Assembly: GCA_044425705.1 (NCBI GenBank)
Contig: JAWXVD010000034.1
Location: 1 to 28,702 of the forward strand
DNA length: 28,702 nt
From: JAWXVD01 sp044425705
GTDB lineage: Bacteria > Bacillota > Clostridia > Lachnospirales > Lachnospiraceae
Direction: 5' to 3'
Part shown: positions 8,027-15,753 of the stretch, in pieces
How positions within the stretch are numbered: position 1 is the stretch's first letter
How the letters are laid out: every line of letters starts with the position of its first letter
The notes under the pieces: generated by a model
Seen by the model: only the letters and a program-made list of their open reading frames with translations
Database searches by the model: none
What the model was told of the DNA's origin: nothing
Position numbers and translations under genes: made by a program

Positions 8027-9466
8027 ATGAAAACAATAAAAAAGAAAATATATAGTTGGAAAAACAATATAGGTAAAAGAAAACAGAATAATGCATATGT
8101 GAGAAAAACAAAAAAACTATTTGAGGCATTATATGTTGGAAAGCATGTAGAAATCGAACTGCAGAAATTTCAAAAAGAAAAAGCAAAAATAATGATACTT
8201 ATTTTTATTGTAGGTACTGCATTAGCAGTGGGAGTAGAAGTCTCATCTGTTACCAATACAGTAATAGAAGATGAAAAATATATCTTAAGAGAAACAAGTA
8301 ATGGTGATGAACAAATCATACCGATGCTAGTAGTAATTGAAGAAGCTATAGAGGATGGTGGAGTATATGTAAATGAAGTTGCAGTGGGTGATGATAATTC
8401 AGAGATAACAGAAAAAGAGAAATATTATGAAGAAGTAGAAATTATTGTAGGAGAACAGATTTTAACAGATACACAAATAGAAGATTTGTATCAACAAGTT
8501 TCTAATGAATTAGATAAAATCATATTAGGAGAAAATGAAAATCTGGAAAATATTACAAAACCGCTAAATTTAATGACGCAGATACCAGAAATGCCTTTTA
8601 TCATTGCATGGAGCAGTAGTGATTATACTTTACTAGAAACAGATGGAAGCTTGGGAAATAGAGAACCAGAAGAAGCAGGTGAGCTAGTGAGACTAACGGC
8701 TACTATTACATATCAGGAATTTATGAGAGAGTTACAATTTTTTGTAATAAGAAAACCACCCATATTAACAAAAGCAGAACAAGTAATGGTCGATATTAAG
8801 ACTGCCATAGAAGAACAAGAGGAAAAAACAAAGGAAAAAGAATATTTGGAGTTGCCTACTACTGTGGGAGATTATGTTTTAGTTTGGAAAGAGGACAGGT
8901 CTTCTGATTTAGGAATCATAATAGGTTTTACAATCATGGCAATGATTGCAGTCTTTTGGGCCAAAGATCAAGAATTAAAAAATAATGTTATAAAAAGAGA
9001 AGAAACATTGGCTAGAGAATATGCTGATTTTGTAAGTAAATTAACATTGTTTTTAGGTGCAGGGATGACAACCAGAGGTGCTGTTTTAAGAATAGGAAAT
9101 GAATACAAACTGCAAAAATATAAAAGAAGCAATGAAAGTGTTATATATGAAGAGATTCTAGTGATATGTAACCAATTGAATACAGGAATATCAGAAAAAC
9201 AGGCATATGACTATTTGGGAAAACGTTGTCATATTCCTTCTTACAGAAAACTTTCTTCGCTGTTGATACAAAATTTGCAGAAAGGATCTACAGGATTATT
9301 TCGGATATTGCATGAAGAAAGCCAAAATGCCTTAGAAGAAAGAAGAAACTTGGTGAAAAAAAAGGGTGAAGAAGCAGGTACAAAATTATTAGGACCAATG
9401 ATGATGATGTTAGGAATTGTGATGGTTTTAATCATTATTCCAGCGTATATGTCCTTTTCAATATAA
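8027..9466 (+). CDS. tadC: TadC-like F-domain membrane protein with large insert between helices
   Basis: Second platform protein of the Tad machine. The 479-aa product is much longer than usual TadC (about 300 aa). The order is: basic N-terminus with KKLFEALYVGKH (to about 50), helix 54-71, a mostly acidic and soluble region (about 72-293), helix 296-314, GspF-type four-helix domain with LTLFLGAGMTTRGAVLRIG (about 340-358), and C-terminal helix 455-478. The insert would face outward if helix 1 runs in-to-out, which the basic N-terminus supports. ATG 8027 is the only usable start, because a stop codon lies directly before it. The good ribosome site (7999-8009) is 17 nt away and better placed for a three-codon ORF at 8012. 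Confidence 0.85.
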   Translation: MKTIKKKIYSWKNNIGKRKQNNAYVRKTKKLFEALYVGKHVEIELQKFQKEKAKIMILIFIVGTALAVGVEVSSVTNTVIEDEKYILRETSNGDEQIIPMLVVIEEAIEDGGVYVNEVAVGDDNSEITEKEKYYEEVEIIVGEQILTDTQIEDLYQQVSNELDKIILGENENLENITKPLNLMTQIPEMPFIIAWSSSDYTLLETDGSLGNREPEEAGELVRLTATITYQEFMRELQFFVIRKPPILTKAEQVMVDIKTAIEEQEEKTKEKEYLELPTTVGDYVLVWKEDRSSDLGIIIGFTIMAMIAVFWAKDQELKNNVIKREETLAREYADFVSKLTLFLGAGMTTRGAVLRIGNEYKLQKYKRSNESVIYEEILVICNQLNTGISEKQAYDYLGKRCHIPSYRKLSSLLIQNLQKGSTGLFRILHEESQNALEERRNLVKKKGEEAGTKLLGPMMMMLGIVMVLIIIPAYMSFSI

Positions 9467-9503
9467 AAATAACAATAGGTTTAGAAAAGAAATGGAGGTT
9501 TGT

Positions 9504-9689
9504 ATGAAGAAAAACAAAAAATTATATGGAATGAAAGATTTTATGAAAGCAGAAGATGGGATGGGAACGGTAGAAATTATCTTAATTGTTGTGGTTTTAA
9601 TCGGTTTGGTTATTATTTTTAAAACACAGTTAAATGAATTAGTAAATACTATTTTTGAAAAAATAACAAGTCAGGCAAATAGCATTTAA
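9504..9689 (+). CDS. flp: Flp-type major pilin
   Basis: Structural subunit of the Tad pilus, 61 aa. It has a short basic leader ending in EDG, a processing site G19|MGTVE with Glu at +5 of the mature protein, and a single 18-20-residue hydrophobic helix (IILIVVVLIGLVIIF) followed by a short polar tail. The mature pilin would have 42 residues. ATG 9504 is chosen over ATG 9492 because GGAGG (9494-9498) sits 5 nt upstream of 9504 and overlaps the earlier ATG. The gene follows tadC by about 37 nt, and its stop overlaps the next start by one base (TAATG). Likely substrate of one of the two A24 peptidases in the locus. Confidence 0.93.
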   Translation: MKKNKKLYGMKDFMKAEDGMGTVEIILIVVVLIGLVIIFKTQLNELVNTIFEKITSQANSI

Positions 9690-11131
9690 TGAGAAAAGTA
9701 GGTAAGCTAAAGGGCTATTTAACAGTGTATTTGTCTCTTACAATAGGGGTGTTACTATCATTTGTCTTGGTTGTAATAGAAGGTGTAAGAATGCAGACGG
9801 TTAAGCTAGAGGCGGAATGTGTAACAGATATGGCATTGAATTCTATCTTTGCAGAATACAATAGACAGCTATTAGAGCAATATGAACTTTTTTATATCGA
9901 TTCTTCCTATGGCGGAGAGTCGCCATCTTATGAAAATACAGAAGCACATATACGGAAATATATGAATATGAATTTTGAAAAAGAGGTTCTGGGTGTATCT
10001 TTTTTTATAAAAGACATTACGGGATTGAGAGTAGATAATGCAACAATTGAAAAGGCTGCAATAGCTACAGATGACAATGGAGAAGTGTTGGCATATCAAA
10101 TCTCTCAGTATATGAAACATAAAATGGGAATTACAACAATAGAGAATATGTTACAAGTAAGCCAACAGCTCAGTGGCTGGGAAAATAGCGATATTGCATC
10201 TCAAAGGGCAAGTGCAGAAGAAACGATACATAGCATGTTAGAAGAAAAAAATAGCCAAAGGGAAGAAACGGAAGATGAAATTACCATTAATAATCCTGCG
10301 GATGCAGTAAATAGTACAAGGACAGATGGGATTTTTGGAGCAATTTATCCATCAGGAAAAACAATTTCAGGGGAACAGGTTCAACTTTCAGAATACGTAA
10401 GCTATAGAACTTTGGAAGTGGGAAATGGTTTGGCGTTGCAGGATACAGAAACAGGGGTAATCGATCAAGCGTTGATTCAACAATATATCTTCCAACAATG
10501 CGGATATTATGGAAGTGAAAAAGAAAATAGTAAATTAAAGTATCAAATTGAATATTTATTAGTAGGAAAAAATAATGATGCTGAGAATTTAAAGGAAGTA
10601 TTAAATAGGCTTCTAATTATTAGAGAAGCTGCGAATGTAGCATATTTATTTTCAGATGCAGACAAGCAGGCGCAAGCGGACGCTATGGCGTTAAGTATTA
10701 CAGCAAGTGTGGGAATGCCAGGGTTACAACAGGCGGTGAAAATGTCAATCATATTCGCATGGAGCTATGCAGAAAGTGTGAAAGACATGAGAATTCTTAT
10801 GGATGGATATGCCGTGCCAGCAGTGAAAACAAATGACACATGGAATACCCCGCTGACACAATTAGTATCCTATCAAAGCTATTTGGGAAGCTATACGAAA
10901 ACATCTCAAGGAATGAATTATCGACAGTACTTAGATGCATTGCTATGGATTACATCTACCGACACAAGAATGTATCGTTTAATGGATATTATAGAAATGG
11001 ATATTAGGAAAACCAATGGAAATTCTAATTTTAAAATGGATGGATGCTTTGACTGTATAGAAGCTAAAATGAATGTTTCTAGTAGCTATGGATATGGATA
11101 TGAAATAACTAGAATGTATTCTTATGAATAG
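9689..11131 (+). CDS. DUF5702 Tad-associated protein (TadG-like envelope protein)
   Basis: A 480-aa protein with one N-terminal membrane helix (about 11-31, GYLTVYLSLTIGVLLSFVLV) preceded by basic residues. The rest is predicted to lie outside the membrane, including the typical block MALNSIFAEYNRQLLEQYELFYIDSS (about 47-72, quoted here in part: NRQLLEQYELFYID). This matches the DUF5702 family, which I know only from Firmicutes Tad loci. By position and topology it may replace TadG as a minor or anchoring pilus component. It is coupled to flp by a one-base overlap. Function is not experimentally known to me. Confidence 0.82.
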   Translation: MRKVGKLKGYLTVYLSLTIGVLLSFVLVVIEGVRMQTVKLEAECVTDMALNSIFAEYNRQLLEQYELFYIDSSYGGESPSYENTEAHIRKYMNMNFEKEVLGVSFFIKDITGLRVDNATIEKAAIATDDNGEVLAYQISQYMKHKMGITTIENMLQVSQQLSGWENSDIASQRASAEETIHSMLEEKNSQREETEDEITINNPADAVNSTRTDGIFGAIYPSGKTISGEQVQLSEYVSYRTLEVGNGLALQDTETGVIDQALIQQYIFQQCGYYGSEKENSKLKYQIEYLLVGKNNDAENLKEVLNRLLIIREAANVAYLFSDADKQAQADAMALSITASVGMPGLQQAVKMSIIFAWSYAESVKDMRILMDGYAVPAVKTNDTWNTPLTQLVSYQSYLGSYTKTSQGMNYRQYLDALLWITSTDTRMYRLMDIIEMDIRKTNGNSNFKMDGCFDCIEAKMNVSSSYGYGYEITRMYSYE

Positions 11132-11211
11132 AATACATTAGAAAAAACAAGGTAAAAAGCAAAAAAAGCACAAAAAATCAAGGCTGTAAGAGGGAAAGGA
11201 GGATGTCCTTT

Positions 11212-11982
11212 TTGGAAACAAAGCAATGTAACTTTATTAACAAAACAACAAAATCTTCTCTCCAGGTATGTTCTTGCTCCTATCAAGCAAAAAATCAAAA
11301 AAATAAAATTAACAATTGTAGTACAAAAAGGACGTCCTCATTTCTCTCTATACAAGCCTCGATGACAATAGAAGGGGCTATTGGAATACCACTATTTCTA
11401 TTTTTCATGATTACAATTTTGTCATTGATACACATGTATCAAGAATATAGCGTTGGACTCAGTGATTTGCATCAGCAAGGAAAACAGCTGGCAATGTATG
11501 GATACGGATATGGAGAAATCATTGCATTTGATGATGATATGGTAGAATTAAATAATTATATAGAAGTAAAACCAATCATTTCAGAAATGATATTTCCAAC
11601 AATCTATGCATTGAATAAATGCTATATGCGTCAGTGGACGGGATATGATGTAGAGCATGTGACGGAAGAATCAATAGAAGACGAGTATGTATATATTACA
11701 GAAAACGGAACGGTCTATCATGAGAGCAGAAGCTGTTCCTATCTAAACTTATCCATTAAGATGATAGATAAAAGTGCTTTATTAACAAGTAAAAATGTAG
11801 ATGGAACAGGATATAGTCCGTGCGAACTCTGTGGTGATGCTGGGATGGGAGATTTGTATTATATAACAGATTATGGAACTCGTTATCATAAAAGTTTAAG
11901 CTGTAGCGGCTTAAAAAGAACCATACAGAGTATTTTACGGTCTGAAATAAATGGAAGGCCACCATGCTCAAGATGTAGTTGA
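11212..11982 (+). CDS. TadE-like membrane protein with tandem extracellular Cys/His domain
   Basis: Chosen start TTG 11212 lies 9 nt after AGGAGG (11197-11202); ATG 11203 touches that site directly and is too close. The 256-aa product has a Cys- and Lys-rich N-terminus, a TadE-type segment SMTIEGAIGIPLFLFFMI forming the only helix (about 50-74), a middle region, and then two copies of a small domain: residues about 159-207 and 215-255. Each copy reads YIT..GT.YH.S.SC..L and ends in PC.xC (CELC and CSRC). The YH-C-C-C set resembles a metal site such as that of Ada-type or related zinc ribbons. It sits between the DUF5702 gene and the second peptidase, so a minor pilin or surface role is likely; the metal is unproven. 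Confidence 0.78.
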   Translation: METKQCNFINKTTKSSLQVCSCSYQAKNQKNKINNCSTKRTSSFLSIQASMTIEGAIGIPLFLFFMITILSLIHMYQEYSVGLSDLHQQGKQLAMYGYGYGEIIAFDDDMVELNNYIEVKPIISEMIFPTIYALNKCYMRQWTGYDVEHVTEESIEDEYVYITENGTVYHESRSCSYLNLSIKMIDKSALLTSKNVDGTGYSPCELCGDAGMGDLYYITDYGTRYHKSLSCSGLKRTIQSILRSEINGRPPCSRCS

Positions 11983-12130
11983 TGATTACATAAATCTTGG
12001 GGATGTCTATAGAATAAAGGAAGTTCTGTAACAGTTCAGATATATAGTCTCGCCAGGTGGTTTTGTACGTATTTTTGTATAATGATAGGTTGCGTGTGAA
12101 TTGTAAATTAAGAATGGGAGAAAAAGCATT

Positions 12131-12580
12131 ATGAGGGAACAGTATATACATATGGGGTTATTAATTTATTTGGGGATGTTAAGTTATTTTGATATGAAAG
12201 AGAAAAGCATTAAAGCCAGTTATCTTATCATAGGTCTTATGCTTGCATTTTTATATAGGTTAGGCATTATTTTGACTGGCAGTGAGGCCTATATAACAGG
12301 AATTTACGGAATATTACCAGGAGTTATCTTGTTATTGATCGGCAGGTTTACTTATCAAAGTATAGGATACGGAGATGGTCTGGTAATTATTATTATAGGA
12401 TTATTACTATCTAATATAGATATGATGTATGTCATAATATATGGATTTTTAGCATCTTTTATATTTTGTGGAGCGGTTGTTTTTTGTAAAAAAGTCAGTA
12501 AAGAGACAACAATTCCATTTCTGCCATTCTTGTTTTTAGCACACATATTATATTTTGGAAGGAGACTAATTGGAATATGA
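12131..12580 (+). CDS. A24 prepilin peptidase, second copy
   Basis: A 149-aa membrane protease of the prepilin peptidase family. First Asp in LSYFDMKEKSI (D21) and second in GYGDGLVI (D85) fit the A24 active-site pair, and about five helices cover the rest. It differs strongly from the first copy (4488): the spacing is similar but the sequences share little beyond the motifs. It lies inside the Tad locus next to two TadE-like proteins, so it may process these rather than Flp. Its last codon overlaps the start of the next gene by 4 nt (ATGA). A gap of about 148 nt precedes it, with a TATAAT at 12078-12083 but no good -35. Confidence 0.82.
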   Translation: MREQYIHMGLLIYLGMLSYFDMKEKSIKASYLIIGLMLAFLYRLGIILTGSEAYITGIYGILPGVILLLIGRFTYQSIGYGDGLVIIIIGLLLSNIDMMYVIIYGFLASFIFCGAVVFCKKVSKETTIPFLPFLFLAHILYFGRRLIGI

Positions 12581-13035
12581 TGAATTGCAACATAAAAAAT
12601 AACTTTAAAAAATATCGTTTTAAAGGATATTTAAGCATAGAAGCTAGTTTGATTATGCCGATGATTATATTACTCTTTGTTTTTATCATATATTTTACCT
12701 GTTATCTTTATAATCTATGCTTAATCAAGCAAATAGCATATGTGGCAGCGTTAAGAGGAAGTCAAATTTTAAATGGCAGTGATGCACAAATAAAAGAATA
12801 TGTAGAAGAAGAACTAGAGGAATTATTGGAAAAGCCGTTGGTTTATGTAAGTGAATTAGAAAAATCTGTAAATGTTTCTAGCAATAAAGTAAGGGTTGAA
12901 CTTTCGGGAAAAATGAACATTGCCTTTTATCAGATGCAATTTGTTAAGAAAAATCAATGGGAAATCTACGGAGTAGGCAGTGCCAATAGAGTGGATCCAG
13001 TTACTTTCATTAGAAATATTAGAAGTGTGTTATGA
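12577..13035 (+). CDS. TadE-like pseudopilin
   Basis: A 152-aa protein with a basic N-terminus, the TadE signature SIEASLIMPMIILLF (about 22-36) in which the Glu follows the expected cleavage region, and one hydrophobic helix. The remaining ~105 residues are polar and would lie outside the membrane. This matches TadE-family minor pilins, which are processed by A24 peptidases and help pilus assembly. Its start overlaps the stop of the second peptidase gene, so the two are coupled; this supports an enzyme-substrate pair. It lies about 38 nt upstream of the FHA gene. Confidence 0.85.
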   Translation: MMNCNIKNNFKKYRFKGYLSIEASLIMPMIILLFVFIIYFTCYLYNLCLIKQIAYVAALRGSQILNGSDAQIKEYVEEELEELLEKPLVYVSELEKSVNVSSNKVRVELSGKMNIAFYQMQFVKKNQWEIYGVGSANRVDPVTFIRNIRSVL

Positions 13036-13073
13036 ATTAGAGGAAGTAAACAGTTTGATTGAGAGGTGGAGAT

Positions 13074-14384
13074 TTGGAATTTACGACAAAATCAGATTTA
13101 TGTAAAAGTTATTTATTATCTGAAACCACACAAGATTATGATAAAAATAATTATCAATATAAGATGATTACAAAAAATAAGATTAAAGGATTACTAGATT
13201 GTGGTGAAGGATTTCTAGATGGAAAGTATACATTACAATATAATGTCAGTGGTAAAAAATCACTTCTGCAAGAGTTTCAAGAAAAAGAATTGCAATTTTG
13301 TCACATGGTTTCTATTTTGCAAGGCTTGAATACTATGCTTATGGAGATTAAATTATATTTATTAAATGAAAAATTTGTGTTATTAACACCTGATTTGATA
13401 TTTTGGGAAGAGGATACAAGTCAACCATATTTTATTTATTGTCCTTTGGAAGAAATAAATGAAGAAGGAAAACTTAGAGCATTGGCAGATTTTTTCTTAG
13501 AACATGGAAATCATAGGGATGAACATGTAGTGAATATATCCTATCTTTTTTATAAGCAAACAAAAGAGAGGTTTTTTTCGTTGACAGCTTTTCTCACTGT
13601 TCTGGACAAAGAGCAATCATTGAAGTTTCAGGATAATCAATTAGCAATGGAAACTACTGAGAAAAGAATTGACGGAATAGAAATTGTAGAGGAGTCAAAA
13701 GAAGTCCACCCTGACGATACAGAATTGGAAGAAAAGGAAAAAGAAGATAACAAAATAAAGAAAAAAGATGGATTTAAAACATATCGATTGGTGTTATCAA
13801 TTTGCTGTTTGCTAGGTTCAGTAGGTGTTGGAGGGATAATCATGCTATATCCTTTATCCTATCAGCTTTTTATTGGTATGGTAACATTAGCGACTGTCTT
13901 AGTATTAATAAGTGTACTATTTCTTATCCTGTTTTTATGCAAGAAGAAAGAGAAAACAAAAACAGTAATAGAGGAGAAAAAGATAGAAGAAATACCATTT
14001 TTACAGGAAGAAGATATGGTTCATGAAATCGGTGAAACCGTTTATTTGGGACAATCTATGGAAATACAAGATAGTGAGGCAAGCTACTATTTGGAATATC
14101 AGACAGAACAAGAAATGAGAAGAATACCGCTAATTTACCTGCCTTTAACAGTGGGAAAAGAGCGGGAAAAAGTAAGTTTGGTATTAGAAGATCCATCTGT
14201 TAGTAGAGTGCATTGTAGATTTGTAGAAAAGAAAGATAAAATAGGTATTATAGATTTAAATTCTACGAATGGAACAAAAATCAATGGGATTTTGTTGGAA
14301 CAAGGAGAAATAGTGAGCATAGAACAAGGCGATGAAATAACCATAGGAACTGTAAATTGTTATATTGTTACTAGTCACAACTAA
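13074..14384 (+). CDS. DUF6382 and FHA domain membrane protein
   Basis: Start TTG 13074 is preferred: AGAGGTGGAG lies just upstream, and the resulting N-terminus (LEFTTKSDLCKSYLL) resembles relatives as I recall them; TTG 13059 lies upstream of that site. The 436-aa protein has an N-terminal DUF6382 domain (about 1-180), a charged linker, a pair of hydrophobic helices (about 242-290), a second linker, and a C-terminal FHA domain (about 350-432) with SRVHCRF and DLNSTNGTKING, the phosphothreonine-binding loops. It is the last gene of the Tad locus. FHA domains read Ser/Thr phosphorylation, so it may couple the pilus machine to a Hanks-type kinase, but no kinase is in the window. Confidence 0.87.
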   Translation: MEFTTKSDLCKSYLLSETTQDYDKNNYQYKMITKNKIKGLLDCGEGFLDGKYTLQYNVSGKKSLLQEFQEKELQFCHMVSILQGLNTMLMEIKLYLLNEKFVLLTPDLIFWEEDTSQPYFIYCPLEEINEEGKLRALADFFLEHGNHRDEHVVNISYLFYKQTKERFFSLTAFLTVLDKEQSLKFQDNQLAMETTEKRIDGIEIVEESKEVHPDDTELEEKEKEDNKIKKKDGFKTYRLVLSICCLLGSVGVGGIIMLYPLSYQLFIGMVTLATVLVLISVLFLILFLCKKKEKTKTVIEEKKIEEIPFLQEEDMVHEIGETVYLGQSMEIQDSEASYYLEYQTEQEMRRIPLIYLPLTVGKEREKVSLVLEDPSVSRVHCRFVEKKDKIGIIDLNSTNGTKINGILLEQGEIVSIEQGDEITIGTVNCYIVTSHN

Positions 14385-14417
14385 ACTATAAATAGCAATA
14401 ATATAGCCTATAGAAAT

Positions 14418-14446
14418 TTGTAATTATATAATAAAAGTGCTATGAT
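14418..14446 (+). promoter_or_regulatory. Sigma-A type promoter for the rhomboid-HIT unit
   Basis: TTGTAA (14418-14423), a 17-nt spacer and TATGAT (14441-14446). Downstream in the leader, ACACAC (14473-14478) can pair with GTGTGT (14494-14499) just before the ribosome site AGGAGAG (14501-14507). Confidence 0.55.
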
Positions 14447-14519
14447 ATTCACGAAAAGAGTTTTGAAATAAGACACACTTTTGTTTTCTGTTTGTGTGTT
14501 AGGAGAGGCATAGCTATTT

Positions 14520-15134
14520 ATGATAGAAAAAAAAGAATTACAAAGTTTGAATAAGAAAAAACTACCTATAGTTACAAGTAGTCTCATTGTAATAAATTGT
14601 ATTATCTTTCTTATCATGTTATTTACTAAGGTGAATTGGTATGCATATGGTGCTAGTGGAATGCTTCACCTAATAGAAAATAAGGAGTACTATAGAGTAG
14701 TTACAGCTATTTTTATGCATGGTGATATAGAGCATTTATTTAATAATATGTTAATTTTATATTGTGCAGGAGAAATTGTAGAAGATTCTATAGGCAAGTT
14801 AAAATTTTTAGGAGTTTATTTATTTACGGGAATAGGTGCAAACTTGGTTTCTTGTAGCTGGGAATGGATATCTGGTAATTTTTTTGACACAGTCGGTGCT
14901 AGTGGTGCTATCTTTGGGATTGTGGGAGTATTGTTGTATTTAGTATTATTTCATAAGGGTAATACAAGACAAATTTCAAAACAGAGAATGTTATTGATGG
15001 TTGTATTTTCTTTATACAGTGGATTTGTTGGAGAGAATGTAAACAATATTGCTCATATGAGTGGGTTGGTGCTGGGATTTTTAGTCGTTTATTTTGTTTA
15101 TTTAGTGAATTCGATATTAATAAATAAAGAATAG
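14520..15134 (+). CDS. Rhomboid family intramembrane serine protease
   Basis: A 204-aa six-helix membrane protease that cuts other membrane proteins within or near their helices. The catalytic Ser is S128 in GASGAIFG and the His is H179 in NNIAHMSG; H72 and N75/N76 in EHLFNNM supply the oxyanion-side residues, all in the usual helices 2, 4 and 6. No extra cytoplasmic domain is present, so this is the minimal bacterial form. It is read from its own promoter, 20 nt ahead of the HIT gene. Substrate unknown; the adjoining Tad and FHA membrane proteins are possible but unsupported candidates. Confidence 0.93.
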   Translation: MIEKKELQSLNKKKLPIVTSSLIVINCIIFLIMLFTKVNWYAYGASGMLHLIENKEYYRVVTAIFMHGDIEHLFNNMLILYCAGEIVEDSIGKLKFLGVYLFTGIGANLVSCSWEWISGNFFDTVGASGAIFGIVGVLLYLVLFHKGNTRQISKQRMLLMVVFSLYSGFVGENVNNIAHMSGLVLGFLVVYFVYLVNSILINKE

Positions 15135-15154
15135 AAAAAGGGGGAATTGAGAAG

Positions 15155-15565
15155 ATGAGAAAAGAAGATTGTATTTTTTGTAAAATTGCAAATGGAGGAA
15201 TTCCAACAAAAACTATTTATGAAAATGAAGAATTTAGAGTGATTCTAGATTTATCACCAGCCACAAAAGGACATGCTTTGATCTTGCCAAAAGAACATTA
15301 TGCAAGCCTTTATGAAATGCCAGATGAGTTATTAGCAGAAGCCTTTAAATTGGCAAAGAAAATGGCAAACTTGATGACGGAAAAATTAGAGTGCGATGGA
15401 TTTAATTTAGTGCAAAATAATGGAGAAACGGCAGGACAAACTGTATTTCATTTTCATATACATTTGATTCCTAGATATCGAGAGGATGGACAAAAGATAG
15501 GATGGAATGCCACCAATCCATCAGGAGAGGAATTAGAAGAAATAAAAAATAGAATGATTGGTTAA
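15155..15565 (+). CDS. HIT family (Hint-like) nucleotide hydrolase
   Basis: A 136-aa histidine-triad protein. The signature HFHIHLIP (about residues 98-105) carries the His-X-His-X-His triad, and CIFCKIANG near the N-terminus is the typical HIT opening with two Cys that bind zinc in some members. Enzymes of this branch hydrolyse AMP-lysine, AMP-NH2 or similar phosphoramidates; the physiological substrate is not certain. The gene has a good ribosome site (GGGGG, about 15140) and probably shares the transcript of the rhomboid gene. It ends before the large hairpin at 15660. Confidence 0.95.
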   Translation: MRKEDCIFCKIANGGIPTKTIYENEEFRVILDLSPATKGHALILPKEHYASLYEMPDELLAEAFKLAKKMANLMTEKLECDGFNLVQNNGETAGQTVFHFHIHLIPRYREDGQKIGWNATNPSGEELEEIKNRMIG

Positions 15566-15659
15566 CAGTTACAATTCATCTCCATACTACGTGTGTGGGC
15601 AAAAAGTAACGATTAAAAGTAACTGCTTAATACGCTTCTGAATAGTTACCATTAAAATA

Positions 15660-15713
15660 AAACTTGCCCTCAGTGTCAATGTAAAATCTTTGCATGATAC
15701 TGGGGGCAAGTTT
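15660..15713. terminator. Hairpin between the convergent HIT and murG genes
   Basis: Arms 15660-15678 and 15695-15713 form a 19-bp stem. On the plus-strand RNA all positions pair (two as G-U wobbles); on the minus-strand RNA those two become A-C mismatches. The minus side ends in TTTTATTTT, the plus side only in TTT, so both directions are plausible. The 95 nt between the HIT stop and the hairpin hold nothing I recognise. Confidence 0.75.
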
Positions 15714-15753
15714 AAAAAGTGTAATATATGATAATCGTTATATTGTTTAAGCT

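Noticed and set aside
12055..12083. Internal promoter before the second prepilin peptidase gene
   Set aside because: TATAAT is present at 12078-12083, but the correctly spaced -35 (AGGTGG) is poor and there is no proper extended -10.
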